From positions 1,116,001-1,180,000 of the forward strand of contig NZ_CP148048.1 in assembly GCF_037482165.1 (NCBI RefSeq): 64,000 nucleotides of DNA. Direction: 5' to 3'. Below the pieces are notes generated by a model. The model searched no databases, was not told the DNA's origin, and saw only the letters and a program-made list of their open reading frames with translations. Positions 16,170 to 24,787 of the stretch are shown piece after piece. The stretch comes from Parvimonas micra. GTDB taxonomy: Bacteria > Bacillota > Clostridia > Tissierellales > Peptoniphilaceae. The translations under genes were made by a program, and so were the position numbers. Each line of letters opens with the position of its first letter. Within the stretch, counting starts at the first letter, position 1.

Positions 16170-17441
16170 TTAATTTTTCTCTTTTATTTTAAATTGTGCC
16201 ATTATTATACTTAATAAAGTAATGACAACAACTATAAGGTAAATTGATTTGTTCTGTTCAAATCCTAAAATTCCCTCTGGTATTAACTTTGAAATCCATA
16301 GATAAACTCTATCTCCAAAATAGACTCCCATAGCAAAGAACAATTGAAAAATTCCCATACTTACATTTCTATCTTCTTTTTCAAAGTATTGCATAGCCAT
16401 TGAAATCAAGCAAGTATACGCAATTCCATAGCCAAAACCATTAAAAATATATCCAAAAAATGCAGGGATATATGAATTAGTTAATAAAATAATTATATAA
16501 AATATTAGATTTGAAACTAAACCTAAGATTAAAGTTTTTTCAATTCCTATCTTCTTTGCAAAATAAGTTCCTGCTAATACACTTGCAATAAGTTGTGGAA
16601 AAGCAAATAGTACGTCAATATAAGCCAAACATATAGGTGGCATATTTAAATTAACTTTTGCATAAGCAATCATATTTGCTCCTGACGTTGAAAACTTTAT
16701 AAATGAAACTAAAATTGCAATTAAACAGATATATAAATAGCCTTTAAATTCAAAAACTTTTTTAACTTTTTCAAAGCTAAATCTCTTTGCAGAATAAGAA
16801 ACATCTTTAACAAAAAAACTTAATATCAAAGCTACAATTGAAATTGTAGCAGAAAGTGTCCAAAGCAATTTAAAATTCTTGTATGTACCATAAGTTGACA
16901 AATACTGTATTGGAGCTGCTATAAATTCTGCTAAAAGCGGTGCTATTGATAGAATCGACGCTGAAATTGCAGCTTTTTCCTTAGAAAAAGTCTCTGAAAA
17001 CAACACATTGAAAACTGCAAGCATAGATGCACATATTCCCATAGCTATTGATGAAAAATAAAGAGTATTATAGCTTGGTTTTAAAACGACCATTAAAGAT
17101 GCTAATGTTAAAATAAAAAGTGCAATTTGAATAAATATTTTTTTTCTATTAAAAATATCACTCAATATAAAAATTGGCAGTCTGATAAAGCAACTTATTA
17201 GTCCGTATGCAGAAGTTATCTGTGCAGCCAAAACAATCGAAAAACCAAGCCCCCCCTCTTTCATAGGACTTATAGCATAGAGCTTTCTATAAGCTCTTAC
17301 AACTGTTATTCCACTCCAAAAAAGTACAAACAACCAAAATATTAACTTTTGATTTCTATCCAAATCGTATTTCTTTGAAATAAAATATATAATTACAAAA
17401 GTTAAAATAATCATAAAAATTGATGAATATAATTTTTCCAT
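16170..17441 (-). CDS. MFS transporter
   Basis: 423 residues with about twelve membrane helices of the major facilitator type. There is a DxxxRKK-like loop between helices 2 and 3 (SDIFNRKKIF) and a cytoplasmic mid-loop near residues 210-225. The ATG is 9 bp after the stop of the predicted selenoprotein methyltransferase, so they form an operon. The context suggests export of the methylated product or its metalloid, an inference not readable from the transporter sequence itself. Confidence 0.85.
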   Translation of the reverse strand: MEKLYSSIFMIILTFVIIYFISKKYDLDRNQKLIFWLFVLFWSGITVVRAYRKLYAISPMKEGGLGFSIVLAAQITSAYGLISCFIRLPIFILSDIFNRKKIFIQIALFILTLASLMVVLKPSYNTLYFSSIAMGICASMLAVFNVLFSETFSKEKAAISASILSIAPLLAEFIAAPIQYLSTYGTYKNFKLLWTLSATISIVALILSFFVKDVSYSAKRFSFEKVKKVFEFKGYLYICLIAILVSFIKFSTSGANMIAYAKVNLNMPPICLAYIDVLFAFPQLIASVLAGTYFAKKIGIEKTLILGLVSNLIFYIIILLTNSYIPAFFGYIFNGFGYGIAYTCLISMAMQYFEKEDRNVSMGIFQLFFAMGVYFGDRVYLWISKLIPEGILGFEQNKSIYLIVVVITLLSIIMAQFKIKEKN

Positions 17442-17450
17442 TTTTCTCTC

Positions 17451-18215
17451 CTAATTTTTTGGCTTAAAAGCTAAAATTTTACCACGTCTTATATATTTCT
17501 TTAAATCTATTTTATGTCCCCATTTTGCAAGATATTCTTCAGTTAATTCCTCTTCAATTATAGTATAAAGTTCGAAACCTACCATTTTTAAAATATTCTT
17601 TAACTTCTCCGAAGTTATTGAGCCAGCGACTCAAGTTGCATGAAAAATCGGTTCATCTTTGACCCATGATGGCAATTCATTAAATTGAACAATATCTGAA
17701 ATTGAAATTCTTCCCCCTGATTTTAAAACTCGAAAAATTTCAGAATAAACTTTCTCCTTATCTTCACATAAATTTATAACACAATTTGAAATTACACAAT
17801 CAACAGTATTGCTCTCAACTTTAAGATTATCTATATCTGAAACCATAAATTTAGTATTTAAAAACTTCTTTTTTTCTCTTATGTAATTTGCTCTTTCAAT
17901 CATTTCAGGAAGTCTATCAACTCCGATAACAAAGCCTTCTTTCCCAACTATTTTACAAGCCTTAAAAACATCCATTCCTTTACCACAACCTAAATCTAAG
18001 ACTGTTTCTCCACATCTTAAATTTGCATTTTGAATAGGATTACCACAACCCAAGCCAAGATTTGCTCCATTTTCTATATCTTCTAAAGTATAACCTAGAC
18101 TTAAAGCAATCTTCTTTTCAATCTCTTTACTATCTTCACTTTCTCTTAATCTATCGTTTACAGCAATATTTTTATATAGATTATCTATTACTTTTTTACT
18201 ATCACAACATTTCAT
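17451..18215 (-). CDS. ArsM-like SAM methyltransferase, predicted selenoprotein with in-frame UGA
   Basis: Reading through one TGA (17631-17633) gives 254 residues ending at TAG 17451. The start at 18215 has GGAGG 5 nt upstream. SAM motif I is VLDLGCGKG (72-80). Three thiol positions of arsenite methyltransferases are present: Cys57 in LGCGNP, Cys145 in ISNCVINL, and residue 195, the UGA, in HATUVAGS where ArsM has Cys followed by xxGA. The 145-to-195 spacing of 50 equals that between Cys174 and Cys224 of the algal enzyme, as I recall it. After the UGA, 59 further codons continue the family C-terminus (SEKLKNILKMVGF). The known family methylates As(III). The substrate here is inference. An alternative is a nonsense mutation, which the intact downstream frame and SECIS-like stem make less likely. 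Confidence 0.85.
17601..17634 (-). promoter_or_regulatory. Candidate bacterial SECIS element
   Basis: On the mRNA a 7-bp perfect stem UAACUUC-GGA-GAAGUUA (17617 down to 17601) starts 13 nt after the UGA, and its loop lies 20 nt after it with G in the first two loop positions, as in bacterial SECIS models. A second stem UUGAGUC-GCU-GGCUCAA (17618-17634) includes the UGA itself, so the two hairpins abut. Confidence 0.75.
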
Positions 18216-18238
18216 ATAAGCCTCCATACGACTTTATT

Positions 18239-18267
18239 ATTTTATCACAAAATAAGGTGTTAGTCTA
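18239..18267 (-). promoter_or_regulatory. Possible promoter of the methyltransferase-MFS operon
   Basis: TAGACT (18262-18267), 17 bp, TAAAAT (18239-18244). The -35 is weak. Confidence 0.5.
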
Positions 18268-18319
18268 ATTTACTTTTAATTTTTTAACTATACAAATTTT
18301 TACAAAAAAAATTAATAAC

Positions 18320-18348
18320 TTGATTTTTTTCTAAATTACCTGTATTAT
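18320..18348 (+). promoter_or_regulatory. Promoter of the DUF1858 gene
   Basis: TTGATT (18320-18325), 17 bp, TATTAT (18343-18348). It is divergent from the methyltransferase promoter. Confidence 0.6.
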
Positions 18349-18378
18349 ATGGGTATAAGATAACTAGGAGGTGCAGTT

Positions 18379-18576
18379 ATGAAAATAACAAAAGATATGC
18401 TAATAGGAGACATTATTCAAATCCATCCGGATGCTGTTGAAATCCTATTTAATTTTGGACTTTCTTGTGTTGGTTGTCCTGCAAGTCAAATGGAGACTCT
18501 TGAAGAAGCTACAATGGTTCATGGACTAAATTTAGATTTACTTCTTGAAGTCTTAAACGAAAATAATTCAAATTAA
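18379..18576 (+). CDS. DUF1858 redox-disulfide domain protein
   Basis: 65-residue cytosolic protein made of one DUF1858 domain: TKDMLIGDIIQIHPDAVEIL followed by FGLSCVGCPAS with the CxxC pair (about 31 and 34). This domain is found next to or within hybrid-cluster and other redox proteins and is thought to act as a redox-active disulfide or metal site. It has a strong AGGAGGTG site and its own promoter and terminator. It lies divergent to the predicted selenoprotein. Confidence 0.85.
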   Translation: MKITKDMLIGDIIQIHPDAVEILFNFGLSCVGCPASQMETLEEATMVHGLNLDLLLEVLNENNSN

Positions 18577-18584
18577 AATTATTC

Positions 18585-18613
18585 CTCACCTTTCACAAAA
18601 GTGTTCGGTGAGT
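18585..18613 (+). other. Stem-loop without U-run
   Basis: CTCACC and GGTGAG close a loop that contains CAC-AAAA-GTG. It sits between the DUF1858 gene and the terminator. Purpose unknown. Possibly mRNA 3'-end protection. Confidence 0.4.
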
Positions 18614-18621
18614 AGTACATA

Positions 18622-18657
18622 AAAAAATCGCGAGTAAGGTTATCGCGATTTTTTATA
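18622..18657. terminator. Bidirectional terminator between DUF1858 and pepD
   Basis: AAAAAATCGCG, an 11-nt loop, CGCGATTTTTT. It serves both convergent genes. Confidence 0.9.
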
Positions 18658-18674
18658 TATTATATACTTATTTT

Positions 18675-20090
18675 TTATAATTTTTCTAATAATTCTTTTA
18701 CAAATTCAAAAGTTCTTTGAGTTGAAGGAATATTTAATCTTTCAACAGGACTGTGAACATCTTTCATTGTAGGTCCTATTGATATCATTTCCATATCAGG
18801 GAATGTATCAACAAAAACTGCTGGTTCTAATGCGGCATGAACAACTTCAACTTTCATTTCTTTTCCTGTTAAATTTTTATAAACTTCTAAAGCAGTATCT
18901 CTTAATTTTGAAACTTTTGCAAACTCCCATGGTTTATAATAATCTTCTAATGTATATTCAACACCATTTTCTTCATAAACTTTCTTTACAATATTTGTAT
19001 ATTCTTCAAAAGTCTTAGGATTTGAACTTCTTAATGAAAGTGTAAATCTAACAAAATTTCCATCAAATTTAATCATAGCAAAATTATCTGAACATTCAAC
19101 GATTGATGGATATTCTTCCATCATTGAATACACTCCATGAGGAATATTTCTAATTACATTTTCAATTTTTTCTTGACATCCATGACATAAAACTTCTTTT
19201 ACATTTTCAACTTTTTCTATAGAAACTCTCATATCTTTATCAAGTGGATATTCATTAATTAATTTAGAAAAATCAATTTTAAATTCATCAGCATCACTTG
19301 TAAAAACAACTTTTGCATCTCTAGGAATTGCATTATGTTTTGTTCCCCCTTCGATACTAACCAATCTGTAATCTGCTATTTCTTTTACCATATCCATAGC
19401 CTTAAGAGCAAATTTTAAAGAATTTCCTCTTTGTTGATGAATTTCCATTCCTGAGTGACCACCAAGCATATTATTTACAGATAAAACAAAAGTATTTTTC
19501 TTATCATTTTCTTCAAATTTAACTTTCAAAGTTCCCATAACATTATGTCCACCTGAACATCCTGATAAAAGCACTCCTTCTTCTTCAGCATCAATATTTA
19601 AGAGTTTTCTTCCCTTTAACAACTCTCTTTTTACAGCTCTTGCACCTGCCATTGTTCTTTCTTCATCAGTAGTTACAAGTAATTCAAGTGCAGGATGTTT
19701 AGCTTCTTTATCTTCCAAAATGGCAAGTCCCATTGCAACTGCTATTCCATCATCAGCTCCTAAAGTTGTACCTTTAGTCTTAACCCAATCTCCATCCACA
19801 ATAACAGGAATAGGATCAACTAGAAAATTATGTTCAACTCCGTCAGCTTTTTCTGCAACCATATCCATATGTCCTTGAATAACAACAGGTTCGTGATCTT
19901 CATAACCTTTATATGCAGGTTTTCTTATAACAATATTATTGCTTTCATCTTGAATAGTTTCTAATCCTAAAGACTTTCCAACACTATATAAATAATCGCT
20001 AACTGCCTTTTCATTTCCAGATTCTCTTGGAATCTTAGTTAGCTCTTCAAAATAATAAAAAACTCTTTCAGGTTTTAAATTTTCTAACAT
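18675..20090 (-). CDS. pepD: Aminoacyl-histidine dipeptidase PepD (M20C)
   Basis: Cytosolic dinuclear zinc peptidase that hydrolyses Xaa-His and other dipeptides. The 471 residues have the metal-ligand motifs QGHMDMV (about 72), TTLGADDGIA (about 110), the catalytic TTDEERTMAG (about 141) and NIDAEEEG, with a final His-containing VHSPVERLNI. Normal length. It is third gene of glyS-glutaredoxin-pepD. Confidence 0.93.
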   Translation of the reverse strand: MLENLKPERVFYYFEELTKIPRESGNEKAVSDYLYSVGKSLGLETIQDESNNIVIRKPAYKGYEDHEPVVIQGHMDMVAEKADGVEHNFLVDPIPVIVDGDWVKTKGTTLGADDGIAVAMGLAILEDKEAKHPALELLVTTDEERTMAGARAVKRELLKGRKLLNIDAEEEGVLLSGCSGGHNVMGTLKVKFEENDKKNTFVLSVNNMLGGHSGMEIHQQRGNSLKFALKAMDMVKEIADYRLVSIEGGTKHNAIPRDAKVVFTSDADEFKIDFSKLINEYPLDKDMRVSIEKVENVKEVLCHGCQEKIENVIRNIPHGVYSMMEEYPSIVECSDNFAMIKFDGNFVRFTLSLRSSNPKTFEEYTNIVKKVYEENGVEYTLEDYYKPWEFAKVSKLRDTALEVYKNLTGKEMKVEVVHAALEPAVFVDTFPDMEMISIGPTMKDVHSPVERLNIPSTQRTFEFVKELLEKL

Positions 20091-20099
20091 AATTGCCTC

Positions 20100-20366
20100 C
20101 TACTTATTATATTCATCAAATTCTTCTATGCTAAAAATTATTTTTTCTCCATCATTTATTACCATTGCAGGAATCCCTATTGAGCCATTTTCCTTAGCAA
20201 AATTAAATGCAGGATTTTCTCTAAATTTTAAGAATTTTTTAAGATTTGCTAAATTTTCAGTAATATCTAAATACAAATACTTAACTCCTCTTTCATCAAG
20301 TGCCTTTTTCATAACAATACAATCAGGACACATACTTGATCCAAAAACAACTTTTTTCTTAACCAT
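20100..20366 (-). CDS. Glutaredoxin-like protein
   Basis: 88-residue thioredoxin-fold protein with a CPDC active site (Cys13-Cys16) in FGSSMCPDCIVMKKAL, and the cis-proline loop GIPAMVIND. A dithiol glutaredoxin or NrdH-like reductant. It lies 8 bp after glyS and 9 bp before pepD in the same operon. The physiological partner is unknown. The anaerobic setting makes glutathione dependence doubtful. Confidence 0.85.
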   Translation of the reverse strand: MVKKKVVFGSSMCPDCIVMKKALDERGVKYLYLDITENLANLKKFLKFRENPAFNFAKENGSIGIPAMVINDGEKIIFSIEEFDEYNK

Positions 20367-20374
20367 AATTCCTC

Positions 20375-21766
20375 CTAAAATTCTAAAGACTTTTCAATAA
20401 AATCTTTTAGTTCTGAGATTTTTATTCTCTCTTGTTCCATAGTATCTCTAAATCTAACCGTTACACAATCATCTTCCAAAGTATCAAAATCGACAGTTAT
20501 ACAGAAAGGAGTTCCAACTTCATCTTGTCTTCTGTATCTTTTTCCAATACTTCCTGAAACATCTGTATCTATCATAAAATATTTTGAAAGTTCATCATAA
20601 ATTTCATCAGACTTATCTGACAATTTTTTAGTAAGTGGTAAAATTGCAGCCTTAAATGGAGCTAAAGCGGGATGAAGTCTTAAAACAGTTCTAACATCTC
20701 CTTCTCCTATCTCTTCTTCATCATAAGCATTACATAAGAATGCTAACGCAACTCTGTCTGCTCCAAGTGAAGGCTCAATACAATATGGAATATATTTTTC
20801 ATTTGTAACAGGGTCTATATATCTTAAATCTTCTCCGGAAACTTCAATATGTCTTGATAAGTCATAATCTGTTCTATCTGCAATCCCCCAAAGTTCTCCC
20901 CAACCAAATGGGAATAAAAATTCTATATCACAAGTAGCTTTACTGTAAAAACTCAATTCTTCTTGTTCATGGTCTCTAAGCCTTAAAGTTTCCTCATTCA
21001 TTCCTAAAGACAATAACCAATTAAAAGAATAGTTTTTCCAATAGTCATACCATTCTAAATCTTCTCCAGGTTTACAGAAAAATTCCAATTCCATTTGTTC
21101 AAATTCACGAGTTCTAAAAGTAAAATTACCAGGAGTAATTTCATTTCTAAAAGATTTCCCAACTTGAGCAATACCAAAAGGAACTTTCTTTCTTGAAGTT
21201 CTAGCAATATTTTTGAAATTAACAAAAATACCTTGTGCAGTTTCTGGTCTTAAATATATTTCAGATTTGCTATCCTCAGTTACACCTTGAAAAGTTTTAA
21301 ACATAAGATTAAATCTTCTTATTCCTGTAAAATTTTGCTTTTTACAATTTGGACAGCAAATATTTTTTTCTTTCATTAGCTCTTCAACTTTTTCGTTTTC
21401 CCAACCATCAACATTTATATCTCCAAGATTATTTTCAAAATAAAAATCTTCGATAAGTTTATCAGCTCTAAAACGAGATTTACATTCTTTACAGTCAATC
21501 AAAGGATCACTAAAACTTCCAACATGGCCTGATGCAACCCAAACTTCTGGATTCATCAAAATTGCACTATCAAGACCAACATTATATTTTGATTGTTGAA
21601 CAAATTTTTTCCACCAAGCTTTTTTTACATTATTTTTAAATTCAACACCTAAAGGACCATAATCCCAAGTGTTTGCAAGTCCACCGTAAATTTCTGACCC
21701 TGGATAAATTATTCCCCTATTTTTACATAAAGAAACAACTTTTTCCATACTCTTTTCTGATTTCAT
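20375..21766 (-). CDS. glyS: Glycyl-tRNA synthetase, single-chain class II
   Basis: It charges tRNA-Gly in the cytosol. The 463 residues are the alpha2 (eukaryote-like) type: motif text [23 protein letters not shown] at the N-terminus, FRNEITPG with [19 protein letters not shown] (motif 2) and [12 protein letters not shown] (motif 3). A zinc-like insert with CKECKSRF and CCPNCKKQ is present. Start at 21766 with GGAGGAAT upstream. It is controlled by the T-box leader just upstream. Confidence 0.97.
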   Translation of the reverse strand: MKSEKSMEKVVSLCKNRGIIYPGSEIYGGLANTWDYGPLGVEFKNNVKKAWWKKFVQQSKYNVGLDSAILMNPEVWVASGHVGSFSDPLIDCKECKSRFRADKLIEDFYFENNLGDINVDGWENEKVEELMKEKNICCPNCKKQNFTGIRRFNLMFKTFQGVTEDSKSEIYLRPETAQGIFVNFKNIARTSRKKVPFGIAQVGKSFRNEITPGNFTFRTREFEQMELEFFCKPGEDLEWYDYWKNYSFNWLLSLGMNEETLRLRDHEQEELSFYSKATCDIEFLFPFGWGELWGIADRTDYDLSRHIEVSGEDLRYIDPVTNEKYIPYCIEPSLGADRVALAFLCNAYDEEEIGEGDVRTVLRLHPALAPFKAAILPLTKKLSDKSDEIYDELSKYFMIDTDVSGSIGKRYRRQDEVGTPFCITVDFDTLEDDCVTVRFRDTMEQERIKISELKDFIEKSLEF

Positions 21767-21783
21767 AATATTCCTCCTAAATT

Positions 21784-21969
21784 TAAATAAACAAAAAGGC
21801 CATATCGCAAGGGACGATATGACCGTGGTTCCACCCTAATTATGTTAAAAAACATCTCTCTAAAAAATTTACTCCCGATTTCCCCATAATACAAAAATGT
21901 AATTTTGCACCAAACAACTACTCTCTAAAATTTTCATATTATTTTTTATCGTTCAACGTAAGTATTAAC
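21784..21969 (-). promoter_or_regulatory. Glycyl T-box riboswitch leader
   Basis: The minus strand carries the T-box core AGGGTGGAACCACGG (21823-21837) followed by an intrinsic terminator stem GGTCATATCG...CGATATGGCC with TTTTT (21793-21824). Upstream is a stem I region with AGAGAG and TTTGGTGCAAA. Uncharged tRNA-Gly should favour the antiterminator and raise expression of glyS, the glutaredoxin and pepD. I could not assign the specifier codon with certainty. Confidence 0.92.
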
Positions 21970-21975
21970 AAGATA

Positions 21976-22004
21976 ATTCTAACATATTTGTTTTTTAAAA
22001 TCAA
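21976..22004 (-). promoter_or_regulatory. glyS operon promoter
   Basis: TTGATT (21999-22004), 17 bp, TAGAAT (21976-21981), just past the end of the L,D-transpeptidase gene. Confidence 0.65.
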
Positions 22005-22006
22005 TA

Positions 22007-24571
22007 CTAATAGACTATAACTCTCATTCCAATATAAGAATTATTGTAAATATATCCCATTGAACCAGGATAAACATTTATACAACCATGTGAGCCACCT
22101 CTTCTATAGTAGTAATAATCTGAAAAAGCATAACCTGGTTGCCAATTTGCATCATGAATTCCATAACTTCCATGGAATGGCATCCAATATTGAACCCAAG
22201 AAGCATATCCAGGTCCTTTTAGAATTCTCGAATATTCCTTTGAAAGCACACTGAAAATTCCTGTTACAGTAGGTGTAGAAGGCTTACCACTTGCAATACC
22301 TACTTTAGAAATTATAGTTCCATTTCTAACAAGCCATAACTTTTGATCACTCAAACTTACTACTATAAAATTTCCATTTACATGGCAACTTCTACCTGTA
22401 TTTTTGGACCTCCAAATTCCATTTGAAACGTACCAATCAGAATCCGCCAAGCCTACTTCAACTCCATCAATATAGGATTTTCCTCCATAATATCCATTTG
22501 CGTATTTCCCGTTTACAAAATATCTTGAACCATTTCCATCTGTTGCATATCCATTATGTTTTCTTCCATCTCGGAAAAAATACCAATCATACCCATCATC
22601 ATACCAACCATTGGCTAGATATTTATCTCCTCCAAAATATAAACCGTTTATATAAGTATTGCCTTCAGATTCTAAACCATCTTTATATAACTTTCCGTTA
22701 TATCTTCCATTGGCATATTTTCCTTTTACAAAATATCTTCTTCCATTAGCATCTACTCCAAAACCTGTAAGTTTTTTTCCGTTCTTGAAAAAAAACCATG
22801 CAGTTCCATCATCGCACCACCAATCTGCAATTTTACCTTCGCTATAGTAAATTCCTCCAACATAATCATTAGCATACTTACCATTTATAAAATACATCTC
22901 ACCATTTCCATCAACAGCTTTTCCTGTATGCTTTCTACCATCTTTAAAGAAATACCATGCAGTTCCATCATCATACCAACCATTTGCTAAATATTTATCT
23001 TCGGCATAATACAATCCGTTTATATAAGTATTCCCCGCAGATTCTAAACCGTCTTTATATAATTTTTCATTATATCTTCCATTGGCATATTTTCCACCTA
23101 CGAATAATCTTGTTCCATTTGCATCTTTTCCAAGTCCATTATGTTTTATTCCATTTTGGAAAAAATACCATGCTGTTCCATCATCACACCACCAGTTGGC
23201 TATTACTCCATCTTTATAAAACAATCCGTCTATATAACAATTTGCATATTTTCCTTTTACGAAATACATTTCGCCATTTCCGTCTACTGCTTTTCCTGTG
23301 TATTTTTTACCATCTTTAAAGAAGTACCATCCTTCTCCATCATCATACCACCAATTCGCTGGCTTTTTATCATATCCGTAAAATATTCCATTTACATAAG
23401 TTTTACCATCAGACTCTACACCATCTTTATATAATTTATCATCATATATTCCATTGGCATATTTTCCATTTACAAAATACCTTATTCCGTTAGCATCTTT
23501 TCCATTTCCATTATGTTTCTTCCCATTTTGGAAAAAATACCATGCTGTTCCATCATCACACCACCAATTCGCAATTTCTCCATCTTTATAAAAAATCTCA
23601 TCTATATAAGCATTAGCATATTTTCCGTTTACAAAATATCTTATTCCATTAGCATCTTTTCCCTTTCCATTATGTTTCTTCCCGCCTTGGAAAAAATACC
23701 ATGCTGTTCCGTCATCGCACCACCAATCTGCTAATTTCCCATCTTTATAAAAAAGTTTATCTACATAACCATTGGCATATTTTCCTTTTACGAAATACAT
23801 TTCACCATTTGCATCTATTCCTTTTCCAGTGAGCTTTTTACCATCCTTAAAGAAATACCAACCTGTACCATCGTCATACCATGCATTTGCTGGTTTTTTA
23901 TCATATCCGTAAAATATTCCATTTACATAAATTTTACCATTTGACTCTACACCATCTTTATATAATTTTTCATTATATATTCCATTGGCATATTTTCCAT
24001 TTACAAATAATCTTATTCCATTAGCATCTTTTCCAATTCCGTTATGTTTTTTACCACCTTGGAAAAAATACCACGCTGTGCCATCATCACACCACCAATC
24101 TGCTAACTTACCATCTTTATAGAAAAGTTTATCTATATATCCATTAGCATATTTCCCATTTACGAAATACATTTCGCCATTTGCATCTACAGCTTTTCCT
24201 GTATATTTTTTACCATCTTGGAAAAAATACCATGCTGTGCCATCATCATACCATCCATTTGCAGGTTTCCCATCAGGATCATAAAAAATGTTGTTTACAT
24301 AAACCTTTCCTTTTTGCTCTACACCATTTTTATATAGAATTCCTTCATAAATTCCGTTGGCATATTTTCCATTTACAAAATATTTATCTTGATATTTTCC
24401 AGTATATTTTTTACCATTTTGGTAAAAATACTTTTGATTGTCTTCTTCTTTCCAACCACTAAAGCCTTCAGCAACAACAATATTTTTATCTTCATAATTA
24501 TCTAAAACAAGAATATTTACCATAAATAAAGATAAAATCAACAAAACTCTTGATAAAAATTTTCTTCTCAT
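22007..24571 (-). CDS. Repeat-rich cell-wall protein with C-terminal L,D-transpeptidase (YkuD) domain
   Basis: 854 residues from the ATG at 24571 (GGAGGAG upstream). A signal peptide (about 1-35) is followed by about 670 residues of Trp/Tyr/Gly-rich wall-binding-like repeats: ten W-x-DDG-x-x-W-[YF]-F-F units alternating with GKYANG units. The C-terminal 115 residues are a YkuD domain with GIHDAN and GSHGCIN (catalytic Cys830). This family makes 3-3 peptidoglycan cross-links or attaches proteins. The repeats resemble glucan/choline-binding motifs but their ligand is unknown. The DNA repeats are alike enough (22440-24440) to permit copy-number change. Confidence 0.9.
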   Translation of the reverse strand: MRRKFLSRVLLILSLFMVNILVLDNYEDKNIVVAEGFSGWKEEDNQKYFYQNGKKYTGKYQDKYFVNGKYANGIYEGILYKNGVEQKGKVYVNNIFYDPDGKPANGWYDDGTAWYFFQDGKKYTGKAVDANGEMYFVNGKYANGYIDKLFYKDGKLADWWCDDGTAWYFFQGGKKHNGIGKDANGIRLFVNGKYANGIYNEKLYKDGVESNGKIYVNGIFYGYDKKPANAWYDDGTGWYFFKDGKKLTGKGIDANGEMYFVKGKYANGYVDKLFYKDGKLADWWCDDGTAWYFFQGGKKHNGKGKDANGIRYFVNGKYANAYIDEIFYKDGEIANWWCDDGTAWYFFQNGKKHNGNGKDANGIRYFVNGKYANGIYDDKLYKDGVESDGKTYVNGIFYGYDKKPANWWYDDGEGWYFFKDGKKYTGKAVDGNGEMYFVKGKYANCYIDGLFYKDGVIANWWCDDGTAWYFFQNGIKHNGLGKDANGTRLFVGGKYANGRYNEKLYKDGLESAGNTYINGLYYAEDKYLANGWYDDGTAWYFFKDGRKHTGKAVDGNGEMYFINGKYANDYVGGIYYSEGKIADWWCDDGTAWFFFKNGKKLTGFGVDANGRRYFVKGKYANGRYNGKLYKDGLESEGNTYINGLYFGGDKYLANGWYDDGYDWYFFRDGRKHNGYATDGNGSRYFVNGKYANGYYGGKSYIDGVEVGLADSDWYVSNGIWRSKNTGRSCHVNGNFIVVSLSDQKLWLVRNGTIISKVGIASGKPSTPTVTGIFSVLSKEYSRILKGPGYASWVQYWMPFHGSYGIHDANWQPGYAFSDYYYYRRGGSHGCINVYPGSMGYIYNNSYIGMRVIVY
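22440..24440 (-). repeat. Tandem coding repeats inside the L,D-transpeptidase gene
   Basis: Ten imperfect units spaced about 40 to 55 codons apart encode WYDDG/WWCDDG-type blocks. Neighbouring units share long near-identical DNA stretches. There is a higher-order alternation of WY and WWC units. Confidence 0.85.
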
Positions 24572-24683
24572 AGCTCCTCCTTTATTAAAATTATAAAAAT
24601 AAATAAACACTATTAATTTTGATAGACATACTATCAAATTAAATATATTTTAATTTAAAACATATAATTATCATCCCAATTAT

Positions 24684-24712
24684 AGTATATAAAATTTTAT
24701 GTAAAAAGTCAA
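24684..24712 (-). promoter_or_regulatory. Promoter of the L,D-transpeptidase gene
   Basis: TTGACT (24707-24712), 17 bp, TATACT (24684-24689). This leaves an untranslated leader of about 105 nt with no obvious regulatory fold. Confidence 0.7.
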
Positions 24713-24749
24713 TAAGAAATCGATGTTTACTGTGTTTATTTCATATAAA

Positions 24750-24784
24750 AAACTGTTATGAAACAAATCTTCATAACAGTTTTA
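24750..24784 (-). terminator. Terminator after the YitT-family gene
   Basis: AAACTGTTATGAA and TTCATAACAGTTTT form a 13-bp stem with T residues on the minus strand. Confidence 0.85.
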
Positions 24785-24787
24785 CAA

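Noticed and set aside
17631-18227. Methyltransferase gene as a simple truncated gene ending at 17631
   Set aside because: The frame continues with family sequence, the stop is UGA at a conserved Cys column, and a SECIS-like stem follows.
18585-18613. tRNA-like fold
   Set aside because: Only a short nested stem is present, with no anticodon or T arm.
22440-24440. CRISPR-like periodic repeats
   Set aside because: The units are coding, imperfect and lack unique spacers.
22423-24462. Several plus-strand His/Leu/Phe-rich frames
   Set aside because: They are antisense images of the L,D-transpeptidase repeats, lack ribosome-binding sites and repeat with the same period.
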